A DNA stretch of 64,000 bases from Galeopsis tetrahit. Taxonomy: Eukaryota > Streptophyta > Magnoliopsida > Lamiales > Lamiaceae. Numbering within the stretch: the stretch's first letter is position 1; the number at the start of each line of letters is the position of its first letter. The notes below the pieces were generated by a model. It had not been told where the DNA came from, did no database searches, and saw only the letters and a list, made by a program, of their open reading frames with translations. Positions 63,476-64,000 of the stretch are shown piece after piece. The translations under genes were made by a program, and so were the position numbers. The stretch is from assembly GCA_963675135.1 (NCBI GenBank), contig OY776119.1:45569198-45633197 (forward strand). The letters are read 5' to 3'.

Positions 63476-64000
63476 ATCGACCATCTTAGCTGACTCTAAG
63501 CATAACCCTATGAGCTGACTGAAGTCTTTCAACTCATCTGATCAGGCCAAACTTAGCTTATTTGACTCCACAAGCTGATACCACCAGCTGATACCACCAA
63601 CTGACTAACAATTGATATGAGATTATAGAGATAACACTCACATTTGGTCTGAGCAAACACTAAGAGTAAATGTAGAAGTATATAACAGTTATGAAACAAA
63701 TTACAATTTTAAAATGTGTACATGCAAGTAAAATAGATTGAATCTCTATATTTGTTGGTCATAATACAGATTAATAATATGCAAGTAAAATAGATTTGCA
63801 GAAGACATGGGTACATGCAAATTGTAAATTATAGCTATGCATAAACATGACTGTGATATGCAAAAAAACTCATATGTTAATTAATGTTTGCATAATGTAC
63901 AAATAACATTTACGTCGCTTGAATATTAAAGTATATATTGAAAAATAAATTATTAACATTATTCTGCATACATGAGAATTGTGAATAACTGTTATGCATA
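63476..64000. other. Unassigned sequence to the window edge
   Basis: The first part has short repeats (CAAGCTGATACCACCAGCTG, AGCTGACTGAAG). The rest is AT-rich. No gene, LTR end or terminal repeat was recognised. Confidence 0.4.

Overview
This is a plant nuclear window, almost certainly from a dicot. It is AT-rich and packed with transposable elements: Ty1/copia elements primed by initiator tRNA-Met, an L1-type LINE with a DUF4283-like ORF1, CACTA (En/Spm) elements, Tourist-like and Stowaway-like MITEs, and a tRNA-derived SINE. The few host-derived pieces (Argonaute-4-like, CYP76-like P450, plant DnaQ-like 3'-5' exonuclease) are also plant-type. The CYP76 piece and the general repeat landscape suggest Lamiales, but only weakly. 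I see no intact conserved housekeeping gene. The best candidate for a host gene is a small exonuclease-like gene near 62 kb, and it lacks most of its catalytic residues.

Layout. 0-4.5 kb: the C-terminal part of a CACTA transposase (Tnp2), a complete non-autonomous CACTA element (1829-4035, TSD AAA) that keeps an open 193-codon Tnp2 N-terminal piece, and an eroded CACTA-like end. 4.6-9.1 kb: a repeat with a 61-bp duplication, copy 1 of a pseudo-exonuclease 3' end, a GC-rich block, and a copia pol/3' LTR remnant cut by a CACTA terminus. Most of this block recurs at 57.4-60.0 kb. 9.1-18.1 kb: an orphan ORF, a Tourist-like MITE, an Argonaute-4-like gene fragment inside a repeated sequence, a decayed LINE (11.5-16.2 kb) and a CACTA terminus. 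18.3-27.3 kb: a 5'-truncated Sirevirus-like copia element on the minus strand with a third ORF of 768 codons after pol. 28.5 kb: a SINE with a 16-bp TSD. 29.26-39.46 kb: a complete, young Sirevirus-like element on the plus strand with near-identical LTRs (about 796/792 bp), TSD AAAAC, gag, pol and third ORF. 40-47 kb: a copia gag piece, MITEs, a CYP76-like pseudogene and minisatellites. 47-48.4 kb: pseudo-exonuclease copy 2 and an unrecognised frameshifted gene. 49.7-52.2 kb: a third Sirevirus-like remnant (third ORF plus 3' LTR). 52.2-57.1 kb: a copia RT fragment, a complete 2.6-kb CACTA element (TSD GTA), another CACTA terminus and a foldback element. 57.4-60.0 kb: the segmental copy of the 5.7-8.8 kb block. 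60-64 kb: repeats, the longest exonuclease-like gene, a 106-bp tandem array, and a fourth exonuclease fragment on the opposite strand.

How the parts fit. The Sirevirus-like copies share one plan: gag with coiled coil and zinc knuckles, pol, a spacer with a paired direct repeat, a TATA box, a third ORF, a polypurine tract and the 3' LTR. The third ORF (env position) has no obvious membrane segments. It carries basic nuclear-localisation-like stretches, a domain resembling that of putative plant transposon proteins, a coiled coil and a shared acidic C-terminal motif. Several insertions can be dated relative to each other because the window also holds the unoccupied paralogous site: the MITE at 23.5 kb, the CACTA at 52.9 kb and the CACTA terminus at 8.84 kb. 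All reading was by eye. Family names rest on motif recognition, not on searches.
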